Assembly (NCBI RefSeq): GCF_021389955.1
Contig: NZ_CP089980.1
Coordinates: 3,343,001-3,407,000, forward strand
Length of the DNA stretch: 64,000 nt
Source of the DNA: Fulvivirga maritima
GTDB lineage: Bacteria; Bacteroidota; Bacteroidia; Cytophagales; Cyclobacteriaceae
Direction: 5' to 3'
In this document: positions 18,249 to 26,494 of the stretch, one piece after another
How the letters are laid out: each line of letters opens with the position of its first letter
How positions within the stretch are numbered: the first letter of the stretch is position 1
The notes under the pieces: model-generated
The model's database searches: none
Told to the model about the DNA's origin: nothing
The model's input: only the letters and a program-made list of their open reading frames with translations
Made by a program: the position numbers and the translations under genes

Positions 18249-18496
18249 CTAACCATTTTTTCGATTTCTAATCCTTCTCTGGTAGGATAGAATTTATCAA
18301 AATCATGAAAGGCTGAAGGTTGTCGGTTAATAAGGCCAAGCATCTCAAGTTCATTCAAACTAGCTTCAATAGAGGCAGGATTACTCTGCCTCTCCAGTTC
18401 AGATCTGGATAATATCCTTGACTTCAGAATTCGTTTAAACAAATTCAACATATCTGGTTTTGCCAGTAAACTAATCAATTCATTATCTCTACCCAT
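18245..18496 (-). CDS. Small winged-helix-like protein
   Basis: The 83-aa product consists almost only of a winged-helix fold: a first helix (ELISLLAKPDMLNLFKRIL), ILSRSELERQ and PASIEASLNELEMLGLINRQ as the likely turn and recognition helix, then a wing with KFYPTREGLEIEKM. This resembles small ArsR/MarR-like DNA-binding modules, although no ligand or metal site is visible. It is the first gene of a two-gene unit with the membrane protein that overlaps it. Autoregulation or protein-protein use of the fold are both possible. Confidence 0.7.
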   Translation of the reverse strand: MGRDNELISLLAKPDMLNLFKRILKSRILSRSELERQSNPASIEASLNELEMLGLINRQPSAFHDFDKFYPTREGLEIEKMVR

Positions 18497-18730
18497 GACG
18501 CTAAATATATCGCTTTTCTATAATATAATCTATGATCTTAACGATTTATTGATGATTATGGTTCTGTTTCAACCTATATCTTTAAGTGAAAAATAGTGTA
18601 ATATGAAGATATACAGATGCTTATATTCTCTAAGTTTCAAAACCCTTTCTAACTCTTAATAATAATATTATCTGGTTGAAAATTACACCTGTTTTTGCAC
18701 GTGACTATTTCATATATTGCTTTTATAGGT

Positions 18731-19306
18731 TTAACGTAAGCATTGAGTTAATTCTTCCCAGTCATAGCTATCATTTAGGTCCGGACAGTATCCAATATTT
18801 CCGTATCCTTTAACAAAATTGAGTGTATTTTCATTGGAAAGGCTATAAATCATTTTAAACTTATCTCCTGAACTAAAATCTCTAAAATCTAAATTTAAAG
18901 TGGTGTCAGATTTGAGTATTAAGCTAGACTGATGGGTGATATGTCGATTTTGATCTAAGACGATCATATCAAAATACGTTTCGGACTCAGGCGAAAGGTG
19001 TAAACTTAAGTGACTAACTACCGGATTAGGGTAAGCCGTAATTCTTAAATTAGATTCTTTAGAGATTCCTGAGTTGGTTATTTCAGTCTCATTTTGCTGC
19101 TCGTCTAAAATTCCAAAACCTTCTATGTTCTCGTTATCTGTAGAAAGCCATTGGTCTGAAGCGTCAAAGCCGAATTCCCCATTATCTTGTCCATGCTCAG
19201 TAGTCAATACAAAAGAATTAATCTTGAGTACTGACTCATCATCTTTGCTGCAGGATGCTGCGAATATGGATGAAATTGCCAATATATAAATGAGTGTTTT
19301 AATCAT
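18731..19306 (-). CDS. Lipoprotein with a sorting-domain-like YPNP segment
   Basis: The 191-aa product has a lipoprotein signal (MIKTLIYILAISSIFAASC, Cys19) and SKDDES after the cysteine. Residues 90-165 look like a T9SS sorting-domain fold (ITAYPNPVVSHLSLHLSPES..., then MIVLDQNRHI, then LDFRDFSSGDKFKMIYSL). It lacks the usual C-terminal KIIIQ-type ending and continues for about 30 residues with two cysteines. Lipid anchoring and a T9SS signal would be unusual together, so this may be a domain reused as a binding module. No function is assigned. It is monocistronic, upstream of (but facing the same way as) the sequences after argH. Confidence 0.65.
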   Translation of the reverse strand: MIKTLIYILAISSIFAASCSKDDESVLKINSFVLTTEHGQDNGEFGFDASDQWLSTDNENIEGFGILDEQQNETEITNSGISKESNLRITAYPNPVVSHLSLHLSPESETYFDMIVLDQNRHITHQSSLILKSDTTLNLDFRDFSSGDKFKMIYSLSNENTLNFVKGYGNIGYCPDLNDSYDWEELTQCLR

Positions 19307-19332
19307 TAATTTTTAGTGTTTATTAATAAAAT

Positions 19333-20616
19333 TCAATTGAATGCTTTCTCCATTTTCTCAATAATTTTATCATTACACAGGTTGCCTATGCTGCCTTCAT
19401 GGGTATGATGTACTTCTTTGCTGGGAGAATAGTTACCTTCTTCTATCTCTTTTCCTACTTTTTGATAAGCTTCTCTAAATGACAGGCCATTCTGTACTTC
19501 TTTATTTACCACTTCTACGCTATACAGATAATCATACTTAGGATCATTAATGGCTTCTTTATTGATGATAATATGCTGAAGCATGAATTCACAAATCTGA
19601 AGGCATGATTTTAACTCGAAAAGGCCTGCAAAAAGGCTTTCTTTTAAGAGTTGGAAATCTCTGTGGTAGCCGCTAGGCAAGTTATTAGTGATCAGAGTGA
19701 GTTCAGTAGGCAGGGCCTGGATTTTATTGCATTTTCCTCTGATTAGCTCAAACACGTCAGGATTCTTTTTGTGCGGCATAATGCTAGAACCTGTGGTGAG
19801 GTGAGCAGGGAAAGTGAGGAATCCGAAATTTTGACTCATATACAAGCATACATCCATAGCAAATTTAGCTAAGGTGCCGGCTGTACTGGCTAGGGCGAAG
19901 CTTACCGATTTTTCCAGTTTACCACGACTCATTTGGGCAGCTACGGAGTTATATTTTAAGGTAGCAAATTCAAGCTTATGTGTAGTAGATGTTCTGTTAA
20001 TAGGAAATGAGCTGCCGTAACCTGCTGCTGATCCCAAAGGATTTTGATCAGATATTTTAAAAGCGGCATTTAGAAAATGAATGTCGTCAATTAAAGCTTC
20101 TGCGTAAGCACCAAACCACATGCCAAATGAAGAAGGCATGGCGATTTGCAGGTGGGTATAGCCAGGGATAAGCACGTCCTTATGCTCATTGCTGAGTGAA
20201 ATTAAACGATCAAATAGCTCTTTTACCAGGCTTTTGATAGTGAATAATTCTTCTTTGCAGAATAGGTGCATGTCTACCAAAACCTGGTCATTACGAGAAC
20301 GGGCGGTATGTATCTTTTTACCTGCTTCTCCTAACTTCTCGGTAAGTTGATGTTCTATTTTAGAGTGTACATCTTCAAAACTTTCTTCTATAGTAAAGCC
20401 ACCTGATTCAATATTGGCAAGGATGGCTCTGATTTCTTTATCGATGTCTTTGATGTCCTCATCAGTGAGTATGCCCACTTCATGTAGCATTTGTGCATGA
20501 GCTAGTGAGCCTAGCGCATCATATTTTGCCAGGTGCAGGTCTAGCTGTCTATCATTACCTACTGTAAATTCCTCTACTGCACTTTCTATTTTATATCCTT
20601 TGTCCCAAAGTTTCAT
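19333..20616 (-). CDS. argH: Argininosuccinate lyase
   Basis: This 427-aa member of the fumarase/aspartase superfamily splits argininosuccinate into arginine and fumarate, the last step of the pathway. Visible signatures are the HSKIEHQL...AGKKIHTARSRNDQV segment (about residues 104-130), the HLQIAMPSSFGMW region, and the superfamily signature GSSIMPHKKNPD (about 281-292). It is the last gene of the minus-strand arginine operon and lies 105 bases after argE, the widest gap in the downstream half of the operon. The product is slightly shorter than the usual 450-460 aa, without loss of key motifs. Confidence 0.95.
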   Translation of the reverse strand: MKLWDKGYKIESAVEEFTVGNDRQLDLHLAKYDALGSLAHAQMLHEVGILTDEDIKDIDKEIRAILANIESGGFTIEESFEDVHSKIEHQLTEKLGEAGKKIHTARSRNDQVLVDMHLFCKEELFTIKSLVKELFDRLISLSNEHKDVLIPGYTHLQIAMPSSFGMWFGAYAEALIDDIHFLNAAFKISDQNPLGSAAGYGSSFPINRTSTTHKLEFATLKYNSVAAQMSRGKLEKSVSFALASTAGTLAKFAMDVCLYMSQNFGFLTFPAHLTTGSSIMPHKKNPDVFELIRGKCNKIQALPTELTLITNNLPSGYHRDFQLLKESLFAGLFELKSCLQICEFMLQHIIINKEAINDPKYDYLYSVEVVNKEVQNGLSFREAYQKVGKEIEEGNYSPSKEVHHTHEGSIGNLCNDKIIEKMEKAFN

Positions 20617-20721
20617 ATCTATATTGTTTGTGTATTAATCACGATATTAGATTTTCTTTTAACCTTATTTATCCTCATGATTATGATAAGGATGCCTAAA
20701 GCCTTTCTTGTATATCGAGAA

Positions 20722-21780
20722 TTAATCTTTTAAAAATCTTTCTAGTAAATCAATGTAAGTATCTATGCCTTCTTCTATCTGATGAACATAAATAAACTCA
20801 TCAGCCGAATGTGAACGCTTAGAGTCTCCCGGGCCAAGTTTTATGCTTGGAGCATTGATCAAAGCCTGGTCTGACATGGTAGGTGATCCATAGGTTTTAA
20901 TGCCTTTTTCAATCGCTTTTTTTACCAATGGATGAGCCATGCTAATACCTGATGGTTTTAATCGGGTGCTTCTCGGAGTCACCTCACTTAGCGTGTTTTG
21001 CTTTATGATCTCTAATAGTTCTTCATGTGTATAAGTATCTGTAAGGCGAATGTCTACTACAAAGTGACATTCATCTGGTACCACATTGTGCTGTGTGCCA
21101 GCGTTTACCTGGGTTACGTTCATATGAACAGGGCCCAAGGTAGGCGATGCTTTTTCAAACTCATATTGGCGAAACCATTCGATATCTGTTACTGCTTTAT
21201 AAATGGCATTTTCCCCTTCATTTCTGGCGGCATGACCCGCTTTTCCTTTGGCTATACAGTCTAACACCATCAAGCCTTTTTCTGATACGGCCAGATCCAT
21301 ACTGGTGGGTTCACCTACTATGGCTAAATCAATAGTTCCTAAATGAGGGAGTATGCTTTCAATGCCATCTTTACCTGATACCTCTTCTTCGGCAGTAGCA
21401 GCATAAATAAGGTTATGCGTAAGGTTTTCCTGTTCATAAAAATGAAGGAAGGTAGCTAGTAATGACACTAAAGGGCCGCCAGCATCATTACTGCCTAAGC
21501 CATAAAGCTTACCATCTATTATTTCGGCCAGATGAGGATCTCTTGTGTATCCTGAGTTAGGCTTTACAGTATCATGATGAGAGTTGAGCAAAAGAGTAGG
21601 CTTTTCTGTAGAGAAATGCCTGTTCTTAGTCCAAATATTATTTTTACTACGTTGATATGCTATTCCTTTTTGTTTGAAAAACTGCTCAATTAAGTCTCCT
21701 GTTTTATCCTCTTCTCTTGAAAAAGAAGGTATGGAAATGAGCGATTTTAAAAGGGAAATGGCTTCTTCTTTTAATGTCAT
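20722..21780 (-). CDS. argE: M20-family N-acetylornithine (or N-acetylcitrulline) deacetylase
   Basis: The 352-aa product is a two-zinc M20 peptidase-fold amidase: NSHHDTVKP (about residues 66-74) gives the first metal ligand and nearby Asp, YGLGSNDAGGP the bridging Asp, AEEEVSGKDGIE the general base and ligand, and HSADEF near the C-terminus the last ligand. The pathway uses an acylated ornithine carbamoyltransferase, so the true substrate is probably N-acyl-citrulline rather than N-acyl-ornithine. The choice between acetyl and succinyl is not settled by sequence. Its ATG overlaps the argB stop by 4 bases. Confidence 0.88.
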   Translation of the reverse strand: MTLKEEAISLLKSLISIPSFSREEDKTGDLIEQFFKQKGIAYQRSKNNIWTKNRHFSTEKPTLLLNSHHDTVKPNSGYTRDPHLAEIIDGKLYGLGSNDAGGPLVSLLATFLHFYEQENLTHNLIYAATAEEEVSGKDGIESILPHLGTIDLAIVGEPTSMDLAVSEKGLMVLDCIAKGKAGHAARNEGENAIYKAVTDIEWFRQYEFEKASPTLGPVHMNVTQVNAGTQHNVVPDECHFVVDIRLTDTYTHEELLEIIKQNTLSEVTPRSTRLKPSGISMAHPLVKKAIEKGIKTYGSPTMSDQALINAPSIKLGPGDSKRSHSADEFIYVHQIEEGIDTYIDLLERFLKD

Positions 21781-22550
21781 AATAAGCTTGTGCCGATGGG
21801 AGAAGTTAAGTTTAACGCATGTTTTACAGTAACATTCACATTATGTCTTTTAGCTAAAAAGGCATTGTCCAGTTTAGGAATCATGCCTTGGTGGATTACG
21901 CCATCATCTTTTAGTTGCTGAAAGTGCAAATAGGTGAGCTCTCTTATTAAGCTGTTATCATCTTCCACGTCTAGCAAGACGCCATTTTTTTCAAAGCAAT
22001 AGATGAGTTCGGTATCATAATTTTTTGAAAGCGCTATGGCTAACGAAGAGGCCATGGTGTCCGCATTGGTGTTAAGCAAATGTCCTTTATTATCATGGGT
22101 GAGGGCGCAGAACACGGGCACTAGTCCTCCATTAATTAAAAAGGTGAGCTTGTCGGTATTAATATCAGAAGTGTCAATATCGCCTACAAAGCCATAGTCT
22201 ACATCTTTTACCTCTCTTTTATGTGCGGGAATGGTGTTGCCATCCGCGCCCGTTAAGCCTATAGCATCTGTGCCAAAACTTTGGAGGAGGGCGATAACAT
22301 TTTTGTTTACCAGCCCTCCATATACCATAGTTACTACTTCCAGGGTGGCGGCATCAGTTACTCTTCTGCCATCTACCATCTGGGTAGGTATTTTAAGCCT
22401 TTTGGATATGTCTGATGCTATTTTACCTCCACCGTGAACCAGTAATTTAGCGCCATCAAGCTGGCCAAATTCTTTGAGCACAGTTTGTAGAATTTCTGGG
22501 TCATCAATTACATTTCCTCCTATTTTTACTATGGTTAGCTTCGGTTTCAT
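21777..22550 (-). CDS. argB: Acetylglutamate kinase
   Basis: The 257-aa amino acid kinase phosphorylates N-acylglutamate, the second step of arginine synthesis. The N-terminal VKIGGNVIDDPEI (about residues 8-20) and the glycine-rich LVHGGGKIASDISKRL (37-52) bind ATP and substrate. The ADGNT and LNTNADTMAS stretches fit the nucleotide site. The start overlaps the carbamoyltransferase stop by 4 bases and the stop overlaps argE by 4 bases, showing tight translational coupling. It lacks the N-terminal helix found in arginine-sensitive hexameric kinases, so feedback inhibition by arginine is not indicated. Confidence 0.93.
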   Translation of the reverse strand: MKPKLTIVKIGGNVIDDPEILQTVLKEFGQLDGAKLLVHGGGKIASDISKRLKIPTQMVDGRRVTDAATLEVVTMVYGGLVNKNVIALLQSFGTDAIGLTGADGNTIPAHKREVKDVDYGFVGDIDTSDINTDKLTFLINGGLVPVFCALTHDNKGHLLNTNADTMASSLAIALSKNYDTELIYCFEKNGVLLDVEDDNSLIRELTYLHFQQLKDDGVIHQGMIPKLDNAFLAKRHNVNVTVKHALNLTSPIGTSLL

Positions 22551-23482
22551 AAGTTCTCTAAAATTTCCTGTAACACCGCTTGGGCTGCATATTCTCTATT
22601 TTTCGCTTCTTTATAAACCATGGAGTTATCAATAACTTCATCAGTGGCAATTACATTTCTTCTGATGGGCAGGCAATGCATAAACTTACCATTGTTGGTT
22701 AGGTTCATTTTTTCTGACGTTACTTTCCAGTCTTCCTTTACCTCTGGCTTTTGACCATAATGCGTATAGCTGCTCCAGTTTTTCGCGTAAATAATGTCAG
22801 CGTCTTTAAAAGCTTCTTCCTGATTGTGAGATACTTTGGCTCCAGTCATAAACTCGTCGGCCAGCTCATATCCTTCCGGACAAGCAATGGTAAGATCTGC
22901 ATCAGTTACTTTTACCCATTCCGCAAAAGAGTTGGGTACTGCCTGAGGTAATACTCTGGGGTGTGGGGCCCAGCTTAGTACTACTTTGGGTTTTTTAATG
23001 CCTATTTCTTCAATAGTTACCAAATCAGCTAGCGATTGAAGTGGATGGCGGGTGGCAGACTCTAAACTCACCACAGGTACATCACTATATTTTATGAAAT
23101 TAGAAATTACTTCTTCGTTATAATCGGCATTTCTATCTTTAAGCCCAGGGAAAGTTCTTACGCCAAGTATATCTACATATTGGCTCATCACTTTTACCGC
23201 ATCTTTAATATGCTCCTGACTATCACCATCCATCACGGCTCCATCATTAAATTCTATTTTCCATCCGTCTTTATCAATGTTCATGTTAATGACGTTCATA
23301 CCCAGGTTCATGGCCGCCTTATGGGTACTCATCCTGGTCCTTAAACTAGGATTGAAGAATATGAGTCCCATAGTTTTGTTTTTGCCTATGGGATTAGAAA
23401 ATGGATCCTTTTTTATTTCAATTGCCTTTTTTACAAGCCCTTTCGGGTCTTCTGTGTCCTTAACGGAGATGAATTTCTTCAT
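22547..23482 (-). CDS. argF': N-acetylornithine/N-succinylornithine carbamoyltransferase
   Basis: This 311-aa member of the carbamoyltransferase family has the carbamoyl-phosphate motif written NPSLRTRMST (residues 44-53) in place of STRT. It also has ESATRHPLQSLADL and HCLPIRRN. These are marks of the acylornithine group, in which the substrate is acylated ornithine and the product is acylcitrulline. In the Bacteroides fragilis succinyl enzyme Pro90 (GDKPEH), and in the Xanthomonas acetyl enzyme a Glu, decide the acyl group. Here the matching residue is Gln89 (GDSQEH), closer to Glu, so acetyl use is slightly favoured. The start overlaps the end of argD by 23 bases. Confidence 0.92.
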   Translation of the reverse strand: MKKFISVKDTEDPKGLVKKAIEIKKDPFSNPIGKNKTMGLIFFNPSLRTRMSTHKAAMNLGMNVINMNIDKDGWKIEFNDGAVMDGDSQEHIKDAVKVMSQYVDILGVRTFPGLKDRNADYNEEVISNFIKYSDVPVVSLESATRHPLQSLADLVTIEEIGIKKPKVVLSWAPHPRVLPQAVPNSFAEWVKVTDADLTIACPEGYELADEFMTGAKVSHNQEEAFKDADIIYAKNWSSYTHYGQKPEVKEDWKVTSEKMNLTNNGKFMHCLPIRRNVIATDEVIDNSMVYKEAKNREYAAQAVLQEILENL

Positions 23483-24620
23483 TAGCCTTTAATTTTCCTA
23501 TTGCAGTATTTAATTTCTGTATAAACAAATTAGCATCATTTTCACTTAGACTCAAAGGAGGTAAGAGCCTTAGTACGTTGGGGTGAGATGCTACTCCCGT
23601 AAAAACATGTTCTTCCTGAAGAAGAATCTGTCTTAACTTTTTAATAGGGAAGTCAAACTCTAGTGCTATCATGAGTCCTCTTCCTCTGATTTCTTTTATT
23701 TCAGGTATTTCTAAGAATTTACTCAAGAAATAATTGCCCAGCTTTGCCGCATTTGAGATCAGTTTTTCATCATCTAAAACATCCAAAACAGCAATGACTG
23801 CGGCACATGCCAAATGATTGCCTCCGAAAGTAGTGCCTAGTTGACCATGCTTTGCTTCAAATGCAGGGCTAACCAATACTCCGCCAATAGGGAAGCCATT
23901 TCCCATTCCTTTTGCAGTAGTAATCAGGTCCGGTTTTATTTGAGCATATTGATGGGCAAAGAATTTACCCGTGCGGCCATAGCCTGACTGTACTTCGTCT
24001 AGTATTAAAATGGCATTATATTCTTTACAAAGTTGGCTTAAGCCCCTTAAAAACGGATCTTCAGGAATGTGGATTCCGCCAACACCTTGTATGCCTTCAA
24101 TAATAACAGCGCACACATTCCCTTTGCTCAATTCATCTTCTACAGCATCTAAGTCATTGAGCTCCAAAAATACAGTGTTCTCATTTTTATTGATGGGAGC
24201 GGAGTAATTCGGGTTATCAGTAACTCCCACCGCAGCAGAAGTACGGCCATGAAAAGCTTTTTTGAAGGCCACTACTTTACTTTTATTAGTATGGAATGAG
24301 GCCAGCTTTAATGCGTTTTCATTGGCTTCAGCACCTGAATTACATAAGAACAAATCATAGTCTTCGTAATCAGAAAGTTGCCCAAGCTTTTCTGCTAACT
24401 CTTTTTGCAGTGGTATTTGCACGGAGTTAGAGTAAAACCCTAATTGCTGTAGTTGTTCAGTGATTTTTTTTACATAAACGGGGTGAGAGTGACCAATTGA
24501 TATTACGGCATGACCTCCGTAAAAATCTAGATATTCCACGCCATTTTTATCTATTATTTTGCAGCCCTCGGCTTTCACCGGTTCTATATCTAAGAGAGGA
24601 TATACGTCAAATGGCTTCAT
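23460..24620 (-). CDS. argD: Acetylornithine-type aminotransferase
   Basis: The 386-aa class III PLP aminotransferase should convert N-acylglutamate semialdehyde to N-acylornithine with glutamate as amino donor. Motifs are NSGAEANENALKLA (about residues 91-104), FHGRTSAAVG, ILDEVQSGYGRTG with the PLP-ring Asp, and TAKGMGNGFPIGG with the Schiff-base lysine. It overlaps proC by 4 bases at its start and the carbamoyltransferase gene by 23 bases at its end. Succinyl-substrate forms cannot be told apart from acetyl forms by eye. Confidence 0.93.
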   Translation of the reverse strand: MKPFDVYPLLDIEPVKAEGCKIIDKNGVEYLDFYGGHAVISIGHSHPVYVKKITEQLQQLGFYSNSVQIPLQKELAEKLGQLSDYEDYDLFLCNSGAEANENALKLASFHTNKSKVVAFKKAFHGRTSAAVGVTDNPNYSAPINKNENTVFLELNDLDAVEDELSKGNVCAVIIEGIQGVGGIHIPEDPFLRGLSQLCKEYNAILILDEVQSGYGRTGKFFAHQYAQIKPDLITTAKGMGNGFPIGGVLVSPAFEAKHGQLGTTFGGNHLACAAVIAVLDVLDDEKLISNAAKLGNYFLSKFLEIPEIKEIRGRGLMIALEFDFPIKKLRQILLQEEHVFTGVASHPNVLRLLPPLSLSENDANLFIQKLNTAIGKLKANEEIHLR

Positions 24621-25426
24621 GATTTTTTCATTTTGTTAATTCTGTCATAAGAGGTTACGAGGCCTTTTATCAAGGCGGAGCTGAGCCCGTGGTGTTCCAT
24701 TTCATTAAGGCCAGCTATGGTGCAGCCTTGTGGTGTGGTAACCTTGTCAATTTCTTGTTCCGGGTGGCTTTCGCTGCTGTTAAGCAAGCTAGCTGCTCCC
24801 TGGCAAGCCTGTACTGCTATTTTTTGTGCATCTTCGGCATCAAAGCCTAATTGAACGCCCCCTTGGGTGGTAGCCCTGATAAATCGCATCCAAAAAGCGA
24901 TACCACTGGCACAAACCACAGTGGCGGCCTGCATCAGGTTTTCTTCAATAACCATAGTTTTACCTACACAATTAAATATAGTTTGAACAGCATCGAGCTT
25001 AGTTTTGCCTGACTTGTTGCAGGCTATGCAAGTCATAGATTGCCCCACAGCTATGGCTGTATTAGGCATAGCTCTGATGATAGGCAGCTCAAAGCCAATC
25101 ATCTCCTCAATTTCTTCGGTAGACACAGCAGTAATCACAGATATTAATGTGTGTTTATCCTGATTGATGGCTGGTTTTACCTCATTAATTACTTCTTTTA
25201 ATTGCTTAGGTTGTACGGCAAATATGATAATATCAGCATCTTCTACAGCCTTTCTGTTGTCTGAGGTGATAGTGGTAGCTGGGTGGCTAACGTTCTTAAT
25301 GGCACTGGTATCTCTTCTGGTGAGAATGGCCTGGTTGTTTTCTAACAGTCCGCCTGTTTCCAAGCCTTTGTATATGGCTAATCCTAAATTGCCTGCCCCA
25401 AGAATGGCTATAGATTGCTTTTGCAT
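24617..25426 (-). CDS. proC: Pyrroline-5-carboxylate reductase
   Basis: The 269-aa product has the Rossmann motif AILGAGNLGLAIYKGL (about residues 7-22), the VQPKQ stretch, IRAMPNTAIAVGQSMT (about 113-128) and a C-terminal dimerisation domain with TTPQGCTIAGLNEMEHHG. It reduces pyrroline-5-carboxylate to proline. Its place between argC and argD is a Bacteroidetes habit. It may tie proline supply to arginine synthesis through glutamate or ornithine semialdehyde. It starts 2 bases after the argC stop and ends with a 4-base overlap with argD. Confidence 0.93.
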   Translation of the reverse strand: MQKQSIAILGAGNLGLAIYKGLETGGLLENNQAILTRRDTSAIKNVSHPATTITSDNRKAVEDADIIIFAVQPKQLKEVINEVKPAINQDKHTLISVITAVSTEEIEEMIGFELPIIRAMPNTAIAVGQSMTCIACNKSGKTKLDAVQTIFNCVGKTMVIEENLMQAATVVCASGIAFWMRFIRATTQGGVQLGFDAEDAQKIAVQACQGAASLLNSSESHPEQEIDKVTTPQGCTIAGLNEMEHHGLSSALIKGLVTSYDRINKMKKS

Positions 25427-25428
25427 GG

Positions 25429-26403
25429 TTAAAATAAGTTAGCTTTGAGTTTAAGTCCTGTGCTCTGGTCTAGCCCAAACATGAGATTCATGTTCTCTAC
25501 CGCCTGCCCTGAGGCACCTTTGAGTAAGTTATCAATAATACTGGTGACAAGTATTTTATTCTTATGCTTTTCTACACTTACAATGGCGTTATTGGTATTC
25601 ACTACCTGCTTTAGGTGGATGCTGCTGTCAGTCACCGTGGTGAATTCAGCATCAGCGTAAAATTCTTTATACAGTTTTAAAGCTTCTTCGGCAGAACCCT
25701 CAAACTGAGTGTAGGCTGATGCCAGAATTCCTCTGCTGAAGTTACCTCTAACGGGTATGAAATTAATATCTTGATCAAAACCGGCCTGTAGACTGGTGAT
25801 ACTTTCTGTTATTTCTATTAGGTGCTGATGCTCAAAGGCTTTGTAAATAGAAATGTTATTGTTTCTCCAGCTAAAATGTGTGGTAGCGCCGGGGGCTTGT
25901 CCTGCTCCGGTAGAGCCGGTGATGGCATTTACATGTACCTCTTGCTGGAGCAGGCCTGCTTGTGCTAATGGGAGTAAGGCTAACTGAATGGCGGTGGCAA
26001 AACAGCCTGGGTTAGCGATATTTTGAGCTTCAATAATTTTTGAACGGTTGAGCTCTGGTAAACCGTAAATAAACTTTCTGCTCCCCAATTGTGATTTGGC
26101 CTGGTGTCTGAAATCCTGACTCAGATCTATGATTTTTGTAGTATCGCTGAAAGTATGGGTGTCTAAAAATTCCTTAGATTTACCATGGCCCTGACATAGA
26201 AATACTACATCGGCCTCTGTTATTTTATCAGTAAACTTAAGGTCAGTAAGCCCTAGTAAGTCATCATGAACCGTGGCGATGTCTTTTCCTGATTGGCTAT
26301 TGCTATATAGGTATGTTATTTCAGTATCAGGGTGGTTGATGAGAATTCTAATGAGCTCACCTGCGGTATAACCAGCTGCCCCAATTATTCCTGCTTTGAT
26401 CAT
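25429..26403 (-). CDS. argC: N-acetyl-gamma-glutamyl-phosphate reductase
   Basis: The 324-aa product reduces N-acylglutamyl phosphate to the semialdehyde with NADPH. GIIGAAGYTAGELIRIL (about residues 4-20) is the nucleotide-binding motif. NPGCFATAIQLALLPL (about 131-146) holds the catalytic cysteine, and GSTGAGQAPGATTHFSWR and HQHLIEI supply the substrate-binding region. It opens the second, gap-free block of the operon (argC to argB/argE) and is separated from argG by 91 bases holding a perfect hairpin. Confidence 0.95.
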   Translation of the reverse strand: MIKAGIIGAAGYTAGELIRILINHPDTEITYLYSNSQSGKDIATVHDDLLGLTDLKFTDKITEADVVFLCQGHGKSKEFLDTHTFSDTTKIIDLSQDFRHQAKSQLGSRKFIYGLPELNRSKIIEAQNIANPGCFATAIQLALLPLAQAGLLQQEVHVNAITGSTGAGQAPGATTHFSWRNNNISIYKAFEHQHLIEITESITSLQAGFDQDINFIPVRGNFSRGILASAYTQFEGSAEEALKLYKEFYADAEFTTVTDSSIHLKQVVNTNNAIVSVEKHKNKILVTSIIDNLLKGASGQAVENMNLMFGLDQSTGLKLKANLF

Positions 26404-26448
26404 TATTTATATATTTAGTTATTGCCGGCTTATGGACAAGGCCAGCAT

Positions 26449-26489
26449 AAGAAAGCCAATGTTGTGATTATTTAAACATTGGCTTTCTT
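26449..26489 (-). promoter_or_regulatory. Perfect 15-bp hairpin between argG and argC
   Basis: AAGAAAGCCAATGTT (26449-26463) is repeated inverted without mismatch at 26475-26489, with an 11-base loop. It sits just after the argG stop and 46 bases before the argC start, with no T-run after it in the direction of transcription. It is more likely a processing or stabilising hairpin, or a partial terminator that tunes argG relative to the downstream genes, than a full stop. Confidence 0.6.
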
Positions 26490-26494
26490 GAGTT

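Noticed and set aside
18601-18660. 18-codon frame in the gap after the winged-helix gene
   Set aside because: Too short, with no ribosome site or recognisable peptide character.
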